Shown here: positions 12,929 through 22,829 of the stretch, in pieces | Numbering within the stretch: position 1 is the first letter of the stretch | How the letters are laid out: each line of letters begins with the position of its first letter | Source: Prostheceraeus crozeri | Taxonomy: Eukaryota; Platyhelminthes; Polycladida; Euryleptidae | DNA: 64,000 nt | Direction: 5' to 3' | Assembly (NCBI GenBank): GCA_907163375.1 | Contig: CAJQUW010005729.1 | Span: forward strand, 206,782-270,781 | Notes under the pieces: model-generated | Told to the model about the DNA's origin: nothing | The model's database searches: none | The model's input: the letters and a program-made list of their open reading frames with translations, nothing else | Program-made: the position numbers and the translations under genes

Positions 12929-14394
12929 TTACGCGACTCTGTCAATTGGCAGGATCACACCCTCACCACCACACATCAGTTGTCAAGGCAATCAGTGAAT
13001 AAAGAACACGTCACAATTGTGACCGCCGACATTAAGGCAAGTAGCGGGGATCGATTGTCCACCAAAGCATCTTAAACTGGACTCCCTCAGGTCTCTGAGG
13101 GTGTAGAAATTCCCATAACAAAAATTTTACTATCAGATGAAAAATGATTTTATGCAAGGTGTTGCATAATGAGTGAAAGTCATTTATTCATTATCTACAT
13201 CATGGTCGTTCATGTGTGTTTGCGCTAGAAGACCGTCAATGCGAATTATCTGCCTTCGCACATGATAGCGCATGACCGGTCGGCCTATATGGACATTTCG
13301 GAATAAAGAAATGCTCAGGATGGAAGCTGTCATTATATTCAGAGTTCAACACTAAAAACAGACTGTTGACAAGTTTGACAGCATAATTGATGATTTTGAG
13401 ATCTCCACAGCTGTTTTGAGTCTAAAAGTGCACAATTATGGCTCCGTGTAGGCCTATTTCTGATACGGACTGATAAATTTGAAAAAATGGACAAATGAAA
13501 GAGTACTGCTGCATGGAAGAACTCAATTTCATTAGAATAAACTATCTGAGGCTACAAGGTGACAACAAATATCGTAAAACAGCCTCCTTGTGCAAGTAAT
13601 ATTGTGCTCAATGTCGTTGAATTATAAAAACACAATATTTTCTCTTGTTTACTAAGAAGGCTGAAAGACACTCGAGGGATTAGTTATATTACACCTAAAC
13701 ATCATTGTTTTACTACAAATCAACTTTCCAAATGCATTCATATCGATTTAAGCAGGAAAACCAAGAATTTGCAAAAGGGGTCTATTGGAAACCCCCTCAG
13801 GTCTCTGAGGGTTAATGGTGCGAAGGAATCAGTTGCCATATTCCGTTTGTGAAGTAACTTCTCAATGTAATTTGATTGATGTGAAAAACGCAAGGCTACT
13901 TTCCTACTGCTTTTACACTCACTCATTTATCGCTTGGGATAATCGCAATGAATAGAAAATTTGATCTCTACGCAGGCACACCTCGGGCGCGGGTGCTCGT
14001 ACATGAGACCTCGCATGACTAGGATTGAGTGCTTCGTCGAACCGACTCTTTTTCGACTCAGAAGTCTTAAACAATGAAGAACACATGCAAGCGAAAGCAC
14101 TAGACACACCATAGCATCTACTGTCGTTGGGTGACTTTTTCATCGCTTTAGACTCACCTAGGCTGATGTCTAAGGTTAGAACAATCAGCAAATTTGCAAA
14201 TGAATCTGAATAAAAGATCCCAACGTCGACTTTCTTATGTATTGTCTTCGACCTTTTGTGTATTTATTCACAATGCTGTATTCCTACAGCATTTACGAAT
14301 AGAGCATCGCATCTATCAATAGGGTAGCAATAGACGTACTGTCTCACATGTACTGGAAACTATCAATTTCTAAACAAAGAATCTGACGGACCAA

Positions 14395-14572
14395 CGAGGA
14401 AACTTGTGCTCAATGATCCGAATTCTTCGAATCTGAAGGAATCGTGGCAATCGAAGCATTTTGGAGGAATTCATAGCAATCCGCAAGCGACGCACGACTA
14501 TTTTTCTATCTCTAAAAGGTATTAGGAATTCCTTCTTGCCACTTACTATGCTCCAGAACGTGCCATCGTTTT
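14395..14572 (-). repeat. Dispersed repeat Z, partial copy 1
   Basis: About 175 bp match the repeat Z copies at 45.4-46.0 kb and 48.3-49.0 kb. Shared words include GAATTCTTCGAATCTGAAGG, TGGCAATCGAAGCA, CCGCAAGCGACGCACGACT and GGTATTAGGAATTCCTT. The orientation equals that of the 48.3-kb copy. A 117-codon minus-strand frame across it yields an Arg-rich peptide (VVRRLRI...SSK.LRLP.FLQIRRI) that recurs in the 45-kb copy. That recurrence reflects the DNA repeat and is not evidence of a protein. Confidence 0.75.
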
Positions 14573-14658
14573 GAATTTGTCTTTTCTTCTGTGGGTCAAA
14601 GTAATTAATTATGCTGGACTGGGCTTGGAAAAGCCGACCAAGGACCATCCCTGGTCCA

Positions 14659-14776
14659 CATGTTCCTCCTCTTTCACAAAGCAGAAAGGCTTTTAATGGT
14701 ATCGTAAAGTAAAATGTACACATGTTCCTCCTCTTTCACAAAGCAGAAAGGCTTTTAATGGTATCGTAAAGTAAAA
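14659..14776. repeat. 62-bp tandem duplication
   Basis: The segment starting CATGTTCCTCCTCTTTCACA at 14659 is repeated from 14721 with almost no change, ending in an A-rich run at 14771-14780. It is a simple local duplication. The near identity suggests it is recent or an assembly stutter. Confidence 0.85.
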
Positions 14777-15565
14777 AAAAGACAATGAAAAATTGGTCTC
14801 ACCAAAAAAGGAGAAGCTTAAAGATCAAACGTTCAACGAGACACTTCAAACTTGTATGACATATCATTTTCCCACACGACTAAGCGGTAGATATTGTTGA
14901 TTCTAATATTCTCAGACGTGTTGAATACAAGGATAATCATGCAAATTAAACCGAGAGACACTTTCCTCAGAGATAGTGGTGAGCAGCCATTCCATGGGAT
15001 TTATTACACATTCAAAGTAAGTTGATCTGATAGATCGTATCATTTGAAACGTGAAGGACTTTCGTCTACGGAACTATTCCCACCGAAGATTTGATGTCAA
15101 AGAGTTTGAAGCATTGATATTTGAAAAGGATGTCGCGAGCATTTAACAGATCAAAAAGCTGCCGATATATTTGAACTGATGAGAATGGTCACAAAGTGAA
15201 GTTTAAAGCTCTTTAGTACTCCATAAATATTCGTCTCCCGAGAGGACAACACAGAATGAAATAGGTTCGAACCCTTAATATCAACATTTGATGTGTGATA
15301 CTAACTTTGGCAAATGTACCACCATCACATGTCATTCAACTTATTTTGAAGATGTCGAGAAAAATTTGAAGTATTTTTCTCATGTTTATCTACTTTTGAG
15401 GTGAAATAATTTTGCCAATAATGATCAAAAGAATGATTAATTTACTACTGTTTGATCATGTTTTTCCCGTATTTCATCACACTGGTCCATTCAAACATCA
15501 TGTGATGCCACAACGGAGGTGGGACTGGAAGCACCGATCACGAAACATTATTGAAGCAGGGGATT
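14777..15565. other. Intergenic DNA, nothing recognised
   Basis: AT-rich sequence without recognisable coding or repeat features. It contains GGTTCGAACCC near 15266, a B-box-like word, but no A-box at the right distance. Confidence 0.55.
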
Positions 15566-15576
15566 TCTTGCCTACC

Positions 15577-16547
15577 TTTTACTTTACTTTGTGCGGCATA
15601 TTCATTGCTGAACTTCGGCCGACCCATTGGAGATGGCACGCCACAGTTTTCGCTCACGCGTTGCGCCGTTCAATTCGTGCATGTTGAGTCCGGTCCATTT
15701 CATGATGTTGTTGACATACTGTGTCCTGGGCCTTCCTCTGCGCCGGTTGCCCTCCATGTTGCCTTGCAGGACAGTTCTCGTTAAAAGGCATCCTTCCTCC
15801 CTGCATTGATGACCGTAGAAGGAGAGTTTCCTTTTCCGAATGTGTCGAAGCAACATAGGGGTAGTGGCCAGTTGCTCGAAGATGCTGGCATTCGTTCGGT
15901 GCTCTCTGTAATTTATGCGCAACTTTCTCCTCCAGAACCACATTTCGGCAGCTTCGATGTGTTTCTCGTCTGCAGTTTTCAGCGTCCATCCTTCCGCTCC
16001 ATATGATAGAATTGGCCACACACGCGTCTTCACTAATTTCATTTTGAGCTTTGTTGGTAGTGCCCTATCTGCCCATAGCTTGTTCAGTCTGGTCATCTTC
16101 GCCTTAGCCATAGCTATTCTCACACGGACATCTTCTGTACAACTTCCATCATTTTTCTTGATAGAGCCAAGATATTTGAAGCGATCAACCTCTGCAACAG
16201 TCTCAGCCCCAACTGTGATTGTGCTATCTTCGTCAAGTGTTGAACCGACTTGCATTACTTTTGTCTTCCTTGCATTTAGCTTCAGCGACCTCTCAATTCC
16301 TGCGGTATTTACCTGGTCAACCATCTCCTGCATTTCACTCATGTTCTTGGCTATCAAAGCTGTGTCATCGGCATACCTGACATTGCTTATTTGTCTGCCT
16401 CCGATATTGATGCCAGCGTTCGTAAAATCGGTTTCTCTCATGATTTGCTCAGTATACAAACTGAAAAGATGCGGTGATAGAATACATCCTTGACGCACAC
16501 CCTTTTTGATTGGAAATCTGTGTTGCAATTTTCTTTTGCAAAAAAAG
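15577..16547 (-). mobile_element. 5'-truncated RTE-like non-LTR retrotransposon (LINE)
   Basis: The insertion lies between two perfect copies of TCTTGCCTACC (15566-15576 and 16548-16558), an 11-bp direct repeat that fits a target-site duplication. On the minus strand it carries the 3' half of a reverse-transcriptase ORF. It ends about 25 bp after the stop codon in a short AAAGT-type tail (GCACAAAGTAAAGTAAAA). A short 3' UTR with an A-rich simple-repeat tail and heavy 5' truncation are typical of RTE-clade LINEs. The endonuclease and 5' part of the RT are absent. The uninterrupted remaining frame and perfect duplication suggest a fairly recent, dead-on-arrival copy. Confidence 0.85.
15602..16528 (-). 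CDS. Reverse transcriptase C-terminal fragment (LINE ORF)
   Basis: An open frame of about 308 codons with no internal stop. It begins inside the RT domain, so it has no natural start. GVRQGC..SP lies near residues 10-19, RT block 5-like. NVRYADDTALIA lies near 50-60, and its YADD holds two of the catalytic aspartates. A thumb-like region follows with LKLNARKTKVM and FKYLGS. The C-terminal tail has an AEMWFWRR segment, a Cys/His-containing stretch (FYGHQCREEGC) and an Arg-rich RRRGRPRTQY block, as in many RTE-like and related invertebrate LINEs. The fingers, the first catalytic Asp and the endonuclease are missing, so the fragment cannot work alone. The exact clade (RTE versus a sister group) is inference. 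Confidence 0.85.
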   Translation of the reverse strand: MQHRFPIKKGVRQGCILSPHLFSLYTEQIMRETDFTNAGINIGGRQISNVRYADDTALIAKNMSEMQEMVDQVNTAGIERSLKLNARKTKVMQVGSTLDEDSTITVGAETVAEVDRFKYLGSIKKNDGSCTEDVRVRIAMAKAKMTRLNKLWADRALPTKLKMKLVKTRVWPILSYGAEGWTLKTADEKHIEAAEMWFWRRKLRINYREHRTNASIFEQLATTPMLLRHIRKRKLSFYGHQCREEGCLLTRTVLQGNMEGNRRRGRPRTQYVNNIMKWTGLNMHELNGATRERKLWRAISNGSAEVQQ

Positions 16548-16849
16548 TCTTGCCTACCATGTGGAGCAATTCAAGCAATGTGAGGCCATCCAATTCTGCT
16601 GATGCCTTCATAAAGCGGCACTGTTTCTACCCGAACATATCGAGAAGAAACAAGTGGCTGAATAGAAGTGGACCGACGTTAATAACTTAGACCTCTACTG
16701 GCTGGACTCTGTCCTTCTTTCAAATGCCTGAGGTACATTTCAGTCAATAGTGACTCTATTTTTTTTGATAGATGCCAATCTTTCCCTATTATAAACTTAT
16801 TTTTTGAGGCTGCGCATCTTAAATGTACAGGACCGCGCTTGGTCGGGTT

Positions 16850-16900
16850 TGAGCGTCCAGGATGAAGCGGTCGAAACGCGATCGTCCTGACCAAGTTCCT
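16850..16900 (+). other. Decayed hammerhead-like motif
   Basis: GATGA at 16862 and GAAA at 16874 are spaced as in a hammerhead core. GAAACG..CGTC follows, which can form a 3-bp stem III (ACG/CGT) ending in a GTC cleavage triplet. Flanking CAG and CTG plus GT/AC could make stem I. The CU of CUGAUGA is missing and the AGCGGTC between the two core halves does not form a stem II. It looks like a degenerate remnant of the hammerhead motifs known from Penelope-like and other retroelements, not an active ribozyme. Confidence 0.3.
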
Positions 16901-16905
16901 GTTGA

Positions 16906-19652
16906 TGACCTCATTAAAAATAGTCAAATAATTTGTATGCATATTTTGTAGAATTTTATTTCACGTTTTAGCTTAAGGAACTAATATTAATTCTCTTACA
17001 CACCTGGTAGATTTTAAATAGCGTAATCCCGCTGTGTTAGCTAGATCTGGTATTTTGATTGGAAACAGACCTGTCCTCTTATCATCTGAATGGGCAGACT
17101 GTTAAATAGGATCTTTTCAATATATAAGTGATGAACATAATTTTGAACAGAACGACTTACTCGCCAATTCATTGCACATGAGGAGAGGAGAAGCGTTGTT
17201 TGTCCTTCTAGTAAGGATTTTTTGAAATTTTTACACATTTTAGGATATAAAAATTATTTTTCTTTTAAATCATATTTTGTACCTATTGAAAATTAACTAG
17301 TCATTAGCTTGCTTTGTTTTTTTGTTTTTTTTAATTTTGTTACCTTGACGCACTTTGCTACGTTGAATTAACTAGAGTAGGGGCCTATGATACTGACAAT
17401 ACTAATATCCGTTTACGTGAATCATTTTTATCAACAAATCAAACATATTAACAACAGAAATGAGCTCGACAGTTATCGAAACTTCCTCTTCTACTGACCC
17501 TTTTTTATGCAGTTACCTCCTTTATTCCTTTTATATTTTTGTACTCTTACATAAACTACTAGTCAGGTCAATTTCTATTGCTGTTGGTAAATTGTAGACC
17601 AGTACTACCAGTCGCATATCATCATCTTTCATGTTAATGCGTATTTCATTGATGTCAATCATTTTGCCTATCCTTTCTTGCCAGCCCATACTCGTTAAGT
17701 TAAACTATGTTTTATGCTTGAATTGCTCACATAGCACTACTAAGCCTTTAATGAATTTCTTTTTTACCTGAAGATGGTCTGTGGATGCTGACCGAAAACT
17801 TTTGAATACAATATAATCTACGCTTCTGCATACTGCGTTGGCTACAGATATAGATAAATTGATGTGCTCTGATCAATTTCCTGCCTATTAGCTTGCTGTT
17901 ACAAGCTCCATCTCTCTGTTTCATCGATTTTAACATCTATCAAAGATTTCAAATTCTGCGTGTTATGGGTTATTTTTCCTGATGGATTTTTCGGCTGTAA
18001 TTTGCATTCATAAGTTACAGTATGGCTCGTTGATATAATGCTGCATTATAATTGTTTAACATCAAAATATTCCAGATTCTTTCGAACATCACATCAAATA
18101 GAAATAATCATCTTTCCTCAAAGGTAAATTGGAAAGCGAGCCAAAAACTTGATGTACATGTTTTTCTTAGTGAATTAAATGAAATGAATAAAAATTTGTT
18201 CTATATTTTCTGATATTTTTTTGACTACCAGATCGCTAACAAGGGTTAGGTGCAAAAAAGTTCAAAATTCATCGTCTTTGGTGGAGAGTTCTGCCCCTAA
18301 ACATCATCATTTTCATGGGTCACCGTTGACTCATTGGGCTTTCCCGGGGTAACTACTATGCCACGGAGACAACTATAGCACAGAGGATAAAATTGATGAT
18401 GTCACTAAATTGGTGATAGCAGTTCTTGAAAATCACTGCTACATCTTGTGGTTGAAATACTCTCCGCTATCTATGCGAGGCTGTCATGAAAATATTCTTT
18501 TTGTGTGCAAATTGACAGTTGAACATCAATTATCACCAGAATTTTATCGTAATGAGGCAGCTTAGCCTGTGTAGTCAAAAACAAGTGCAATTTTCTTATT
18601 TAGACAAGAAATTAAGTAAATAAATAACCCAAAAGTGAAGAGATGACAATCGGAGGCTACTCTATATTTCTGAAGTTTTACAAATAATCAAGGAACAAAT
18701 TCAACAAATAAGTTCACGATTATAGGCTCATGCATCCGTGTCGAGAAATTATCGCATAGTTCGTTTTCAGAGGACAATATCTGATCTTCATGGAACACTC
18801 ATGTTCATCAACTTAACCTTGAACTCTGTCGTACGCAATTTCTACTTCAATTTTCACTTGATATATTTACAATTCATCACACGACAATTATCTTATTCCG
18901 CTTTCATATTGCAGCTTAGTATGTGAGAGTGGAAACTATTTCCTGAATTAATGTCCGTTCTACGTTCTTCCATCATAAGAGAATGCAATAAGACCTTATG
19001 CGACAATTAAAACTGAAACTTGAAGTAACATCTCTAATAGACCACCATCACCTCTCAACTTAGATGTTGACCTATCTTTCAATTACATCTTCGTCAAAAG
19101 TTGCATCAATAATCGGCGATATTCTACTTTTTCAAGCTCCGATAATCGCCCGGGACGATCATTATTTCACACTCATCTTTGACCTGGCGACTATTAGAGG
19201 TTCAGCGATTAGTGAAATCTAATTTTTGTCTTATTTCATTTGCAAAAAGTATTGTTTTAAGAAAATGCTTTGATGCCTGCTCCAGGTGCCCTAACGGCCT
19301 AGTTGACGAAACAAAGGATCAGGCGAATATGTTCCTGTCTTCTTAATAGCATGCATGATGTTCCAGCAGTAATGAATAATCAGATAAAGACAGCCTGAAG
19401 CATGTTTAGCTGTGTGCACAGTTCTGGGACATCCTCTATATTTGTCTTATGTACATTCCAATATTTCTATTACCGATACGTGATTAGGTTTGACAGCTAT
19501 TTTATTTAGACCTTCATATAAGCTATTGATAGATTTATCTATACACTCACCAAAGGCGGCCTGCATGTAAGCCTACTCAACTTTTACCGACATGTAAGCC
19601 TTGTGTGAAATTGAGCTGTAAATATTTCACTTGATGTGTTTGTTTGTCTGCG
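16906..19652. other. AT-rich intergenic DNA, nothing recognised
   Basis: No supported coding region. Long T runs occur near 17320. A motif CCTGAAGATGGTC...GACCGAAAAC near 17768-17800 resembles half of a hammerhead-type hairpin but lacks a workable stem III and cleavage site. Open frames here are 60-65 codons with no recognisable motif. Confidence 0.55.
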
Positions 19653-20141
19653 CTAGTTGGCTAGCGATGTGTACAAATTTGAATATGAATATAATTCTTG
19701 GTTTACTAGACACGTCTGGTTTTCTGCACAACACAACGCAAACGTACGTCTTAACCGTGCACATTTGGTGCCATGACCAGGATGATTACTGACAGAATCA
19801 CCAACCGACAAAATTTTCTTAACCTTGACACGACACTTCATTATTTCATCGAGGAACTCAGCCTCCCGAACAATATCTGCTTGAATATCATCACTTTCAA
19901 GCAACGATTCTACTATACGCTGAACAGAATTCAATGCGTCAGTTCTCTCTTTTAAACACTCAAACTCTGCTAAAATTGCACATTTATCGTAGGTGTCGGA
20001 GTCACAAAGTTCATTTATACGAATCAATGATCGGCGAATCCAACCTTTCAACGCAGATTGCCTATGCATTACGACAGAGATATCTGTCATCTCTACACAC
20101 AGATACTTTGTTACCGACGGATAAAATGTAAGAATGAACAA
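19653..20141 (-). pseudogene. Possible fossil retroelement gag-like N-terminal fragment
   Basis: A 162-codon minus-strand frame encodes a mostly helical, charged peptide. Its central part (RQSALKGWIRRSLIRINEL through KCRVKVKKIL) has the spacing seen at the N-terminus of invertebrate BEL/Pao-type and related LTR-retrotransposon polyproteins. No zinc knuckle, protease or polymerase was recognised nearby and no LTR pair is visible, so at most an isolated fossil piece remains. It could equally be an unrelated exon or a chance frame. The family assignment is weak inference. Confidence 0.3.
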
Positions 20142-20186
20142 AGCAGAGGATGATATGCAGTCAAAATAACACCGACAACAGATAAA

Positions 20187-20229
20187 CCCCCCCCCCCCCC
20201 GACGGGGTGGGGGGGGGGGGGGGGGGGGG
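20187..20229. repeat. Poly-C/poly-G hairpin
   Basis: Fourteen C (20187-20200) are followed by GAC, then four G, T and twenty-one G. Flanks are also partly inverted (ACACCGACAA on the left, TTGTCGGTAGTGT on the right), so both strands can fold into a long G:C hairpin. The G run could also form a quadruplex. Homopolymer lengths in such places are often unreliable in assemblies. Confidence 0.85.
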
Positions 20230-20290
20230 CCAGCTTGTCGGTAGTGTTTTTTCTTTCACACTTCTTGTCTCCGAAAGAAATAGACGCAAC

Positions 20291-21028
20291 CGGGGATTGT
20301 AAATAATTGATTGGCAAACAAAAAATCAATTATTTTGCCAGCAATCAATTAATTGCAATTAATTGCCAATATTCTTAATAGGCCTACGTGGGCCTTAATT
20401 GCATTCATTCATTTAACCCTAGATGTGATTCATTTTCTCGACTTGATTTTTTGACTTTTTATAGAAAGGAACATTTTATCGACGGATATTCCCTAGACTT
20501 TCTATAAATTATCTCCGAAATCAGACTAGATTAAAGACTCAAATTACAGGTACTAAGATCTATTAAGAATATCTCAACTATGTTCTCAAGTGAAAAATGC
20601 GGAATGAGGTGAATTTAAATAATTTTTGTATTCATACAATAGAAGCAACCTGTACTAGTCATCAATCATCCCTCACCTCAGACAAAAATTCACACCAGTA
20701 TGACATGCGTGTATGCAATCCGCACGCCTGCGATTTTCAATTGTTAAATGGAAGTTGATCTCAAAGGAGTGTGTGTAGACCTCAATGGAGTTTCAATGTA
20801 AAAATGTTGAAGGTAAATTTTTAAAAAAGTAGGAACCAAGTAAGCACCAAGTGTTAACATAGGCGGAATATATTGACACTGATCCAATTAATTGAAATTA
20901 ATTGACAATTAATTGCAACTGATTTTGATGATTCAATCAATTAATAATTGGATACAAATTATCAATCAATTAATTGGTCCAATTAAATTGCAATTAATTA
21001 TTAACCAATTAAATTTTTACAATCCCTG
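20291..21028. mobile_element. hAT-type MITE, 738 bp, perfect 8-bp target duplication
   Basis: The left tip CGGGGATTGTAAA and right tip TTTACAATCCCTG are inverted repeats with one mismatch (ancestral CAGGGATTG is likely). The direct repeat GACGCAAC lies immediately outside both ends (20283-20290 and 21029-21036), a perfect 8-bp duplication as made by hAT transposases. Both subterminal regions are dense in AATTAATTG and CAATTAATTG palindromic words, so each end can fold extensively. No transposase is present. It is unrelated in sequence to the hAT element at 12093-12800 beyond the CAGGGAT tip. Confidence 0.9.
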
Positions 21029-21036
21029 GACGCAAC

Positions 21037-22069
21037 AATAGATTTTCTTGACTCAGCAAGACGATGCGAGTTGTGTCAAGCCTACTTAAATCGTGCTGAC
21101 GTCACTCGAATTGCATCTTATTCGACATGTATCTGCTAACACACTGAATGATCTTAATTCGTATCCTCCGCTTCCGACATCAAAGGTATCTGACAAGTGG
21201 CCATGCTGGCCTGCAGAAACCCATTATTTGAGGTCAAGCGATTACAGTTTCGTTTTTGCATTTAACCCGGCGGCTATCGGAGGCCCAGTGATTATTTGAG
21301 GAAATACGGTATCTCGGAACACGCGTTGTTGGATACCGGTATGCGTGAAAATTATTTACAGCACGTCCTACATCACGGCAGGCCTATACAATTTAGTTAG
21401 ATAGCATTAAATGAGCATTTTCTTAATGACGACATATAAAAACTATGATTAATCTTCACCAACTATCATTTGCATATGTTTATCCGGTCGATAAAAGTTA
21501 GACACAAAACCTCATTACATGGCAAACTAGCTTGTTGCAAACAACATGTAGGCAGAAGGTCACGAAAGAAAACAAAATATCAATGATGACATTGTTTATC
21601 GTCAAGTCAAAAACATGCAAGAAAGAGGGCGACACAGTAGAGAGAAGGATCCACTTTGTCGTGCTCGTCAAGCATGAAGAGACCTGGGACTATCCAGTGA
21701 ATAAGCATTTGTAATTCGTTAACAGGTAAAATGCGCAGACAAATGTCTTGGTATGATTCTTTCCAGGCCCATTTATGTTACAAAATAATGTATGTGAATG
21801 TGTATTGGAAGATGGCAGTCCATCTTGCAAGATATTGTATTTTTGGAAGAGACCCGCGTGCCTGAATTGATCAATGATGAGGTTTATGCGATATAATGAA
21901 GCCACTGCTTTTGGAGTGCAACGCTGACGACGTTTCATATTGACAAACAATGACAGGCAATAATTACTCCATTGTTTAATAGCAGGCTTTTAGACTATCA
22001 TGTTTTCAGATAATCTCCACAACACAGATTAATATCATTTTGTTGCCTCCGTGGCCTCGGAAGGACTAA
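21037..22069. other. Intergenic DNA, nothing recognised
   Basis: No supported coding or repeat feature. Open frames of 60-86 codons lack recognisable motifs. Confidence 0.55.
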
Positions 22070-22590
22070 CCGCATGATACGTGAGTTCAAGAATCACGTC
22101 GAACTCTGTAGAAAAAAGGCCATGCAGAGAATATTCTGGCTACGAACACTAAAACGTTATGGTGGCAGTAGTCAAGGACTAACTCGCCTCTATCATTCGT
22201 GCATTCGGAGCACTTTTGAGTACGCATCCCCAGCGTGGTTCCCATTTACGTTGAAGATGCTACAGCAAGTCATCGAGAGAGTCGAAAAATGTGCACTTAA
22301 AGTGATTCATCCTGCTTTGTCCTACGATGAGGCTCTTGAACTGACCAAAACACCTCAAATTATCACGCATTTGAACAAAATGGTCCTCACTCAATTTATG
22401 AAAATGAAGAAGACTCATCATCCTCTCCACCATCTTATCCCTGTCAGACAGGAAGACATCAGTCGGCGAGACACGAGAGGGTAGAACAGACTGCGAATTC
22501 CACGTCATCGTTTGATACGTCGAAGGAAATCCTTTGTGGTGTATGCCACACAACTTTATAATTCAAACAGTGTTGTGTAGCTTTTTATTT
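22070..22590 (+). mobile_element. CR1/Jockey-like LINE, 3' fragment of reverse transcriptase
   Basis: The frame at 22074-22484 encodes the post-catalytic C-terminal part of a CR1/Jockey-type RT. Diagnostic blocks in order are RIFWLRTLKRYGG, LYHSCIRSTFEYASPAWFP, IERVEKCALKVIHP and LSYDEALELT. The frame is interrupted near 22482 and continues one frame over with LRIPRHRLIRRRKSFVVYAT, then QLYNSNSVV and a stop at about 22577. This matches the usual family ending, so one frameshift is present. Catalytic blocks are absent (5' truncation). The 3' side runs into AATAAAAAG and a CT microsatellite. Neighbouring 22.83-kb LINE debris belongs to another family. Confidence 0.8.
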
Positions 22591-22650
22591 TTATGTGATC
22601 AGTAACTGTCTGTAACTACAAATGATTGAATTCACTTGAGAATAAAAAGC

Positions 22651-22665
22651 CTCTCTCTCTCTCTC
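22651..22665 (+). repeat. (CT)n microsatellite
   Basis: Short CT dinucleotide run just after AATAAAAAGC at the presumed 3' end of the CR1-like fragment; it may be part of that element's tail. Confidence 0.8.
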
Positions 22666-22829
22666 ATTCTAACAATTATATTTGAAAATATTAGAGGGAG
22701 TCGTGGATGGGAATATGGGATGTATTGGGAATAGCTCTGGAAAAGTTGGGTCGGCAGTAGTGTCAAAAATAAGATGTGGATGGTGTGAATTCCACGAACT
22801 GCAATCCTTCTTGACATCTAAAAGACAAT

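Larger units (their letters stand above)
11929..13811. mobile_element. piggyBac-like DNA transposon, non-autonomous, 1883 bp
   Basis: The element is flanked by TTAA at 11925-11928 and 13812-13815, the target duplication used by piggyBac transposases. Its ends are inverted repeats starting CCCTCAGAGACCTGAGGG; the left end continues into GGTCCAGTGGACC. The terminal words are themselves imperfect palindromes (CCCTCAG/CTGAGGG and GGGGTCC/GGACCCC). A third copy of the right-end motif lies inside at about 13079-13101 without a TTAA, so the element may be a composite of two related copies. The last 430 bp (13380-13811), on the reverse strand, match 42510-42995. No transposase frame remains. A hAT element (12093-12800) and a tRNA-like sequence lie inside it. 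Confidence 0.75.
11898..14005 (+). repeat. Dispersed repeat X, copy split by a TTAA insertion
   Basis: 11898-11928 and 13812-14005 together match repeat X at 7505-7745. The 1883-bp element 11929-13811 sits between them, with TTAA on both sides. The flanks rejoin at the TTAA to give the same order of words as the uninterrupted copy. Beyond about 14005 the two copies no longer align by eye. Confidence 0.7.

Noticed and set aside
13919-14191. 90-codon minus-strand frame next to repeat X
   Set aside because: No recognisable family and partly overlaps the dispersed repeat.
17768-17800. CCTGAAGATGGTC...GACCGAAAAC as a hammerhead ribozyme
   Set aside because: The CUGANGA core, GGTC/GACC hairpin and GAAA are present, but an unpaired base opens stem II, no stem III ends in a valid cleavage site, and stem I does not pair.
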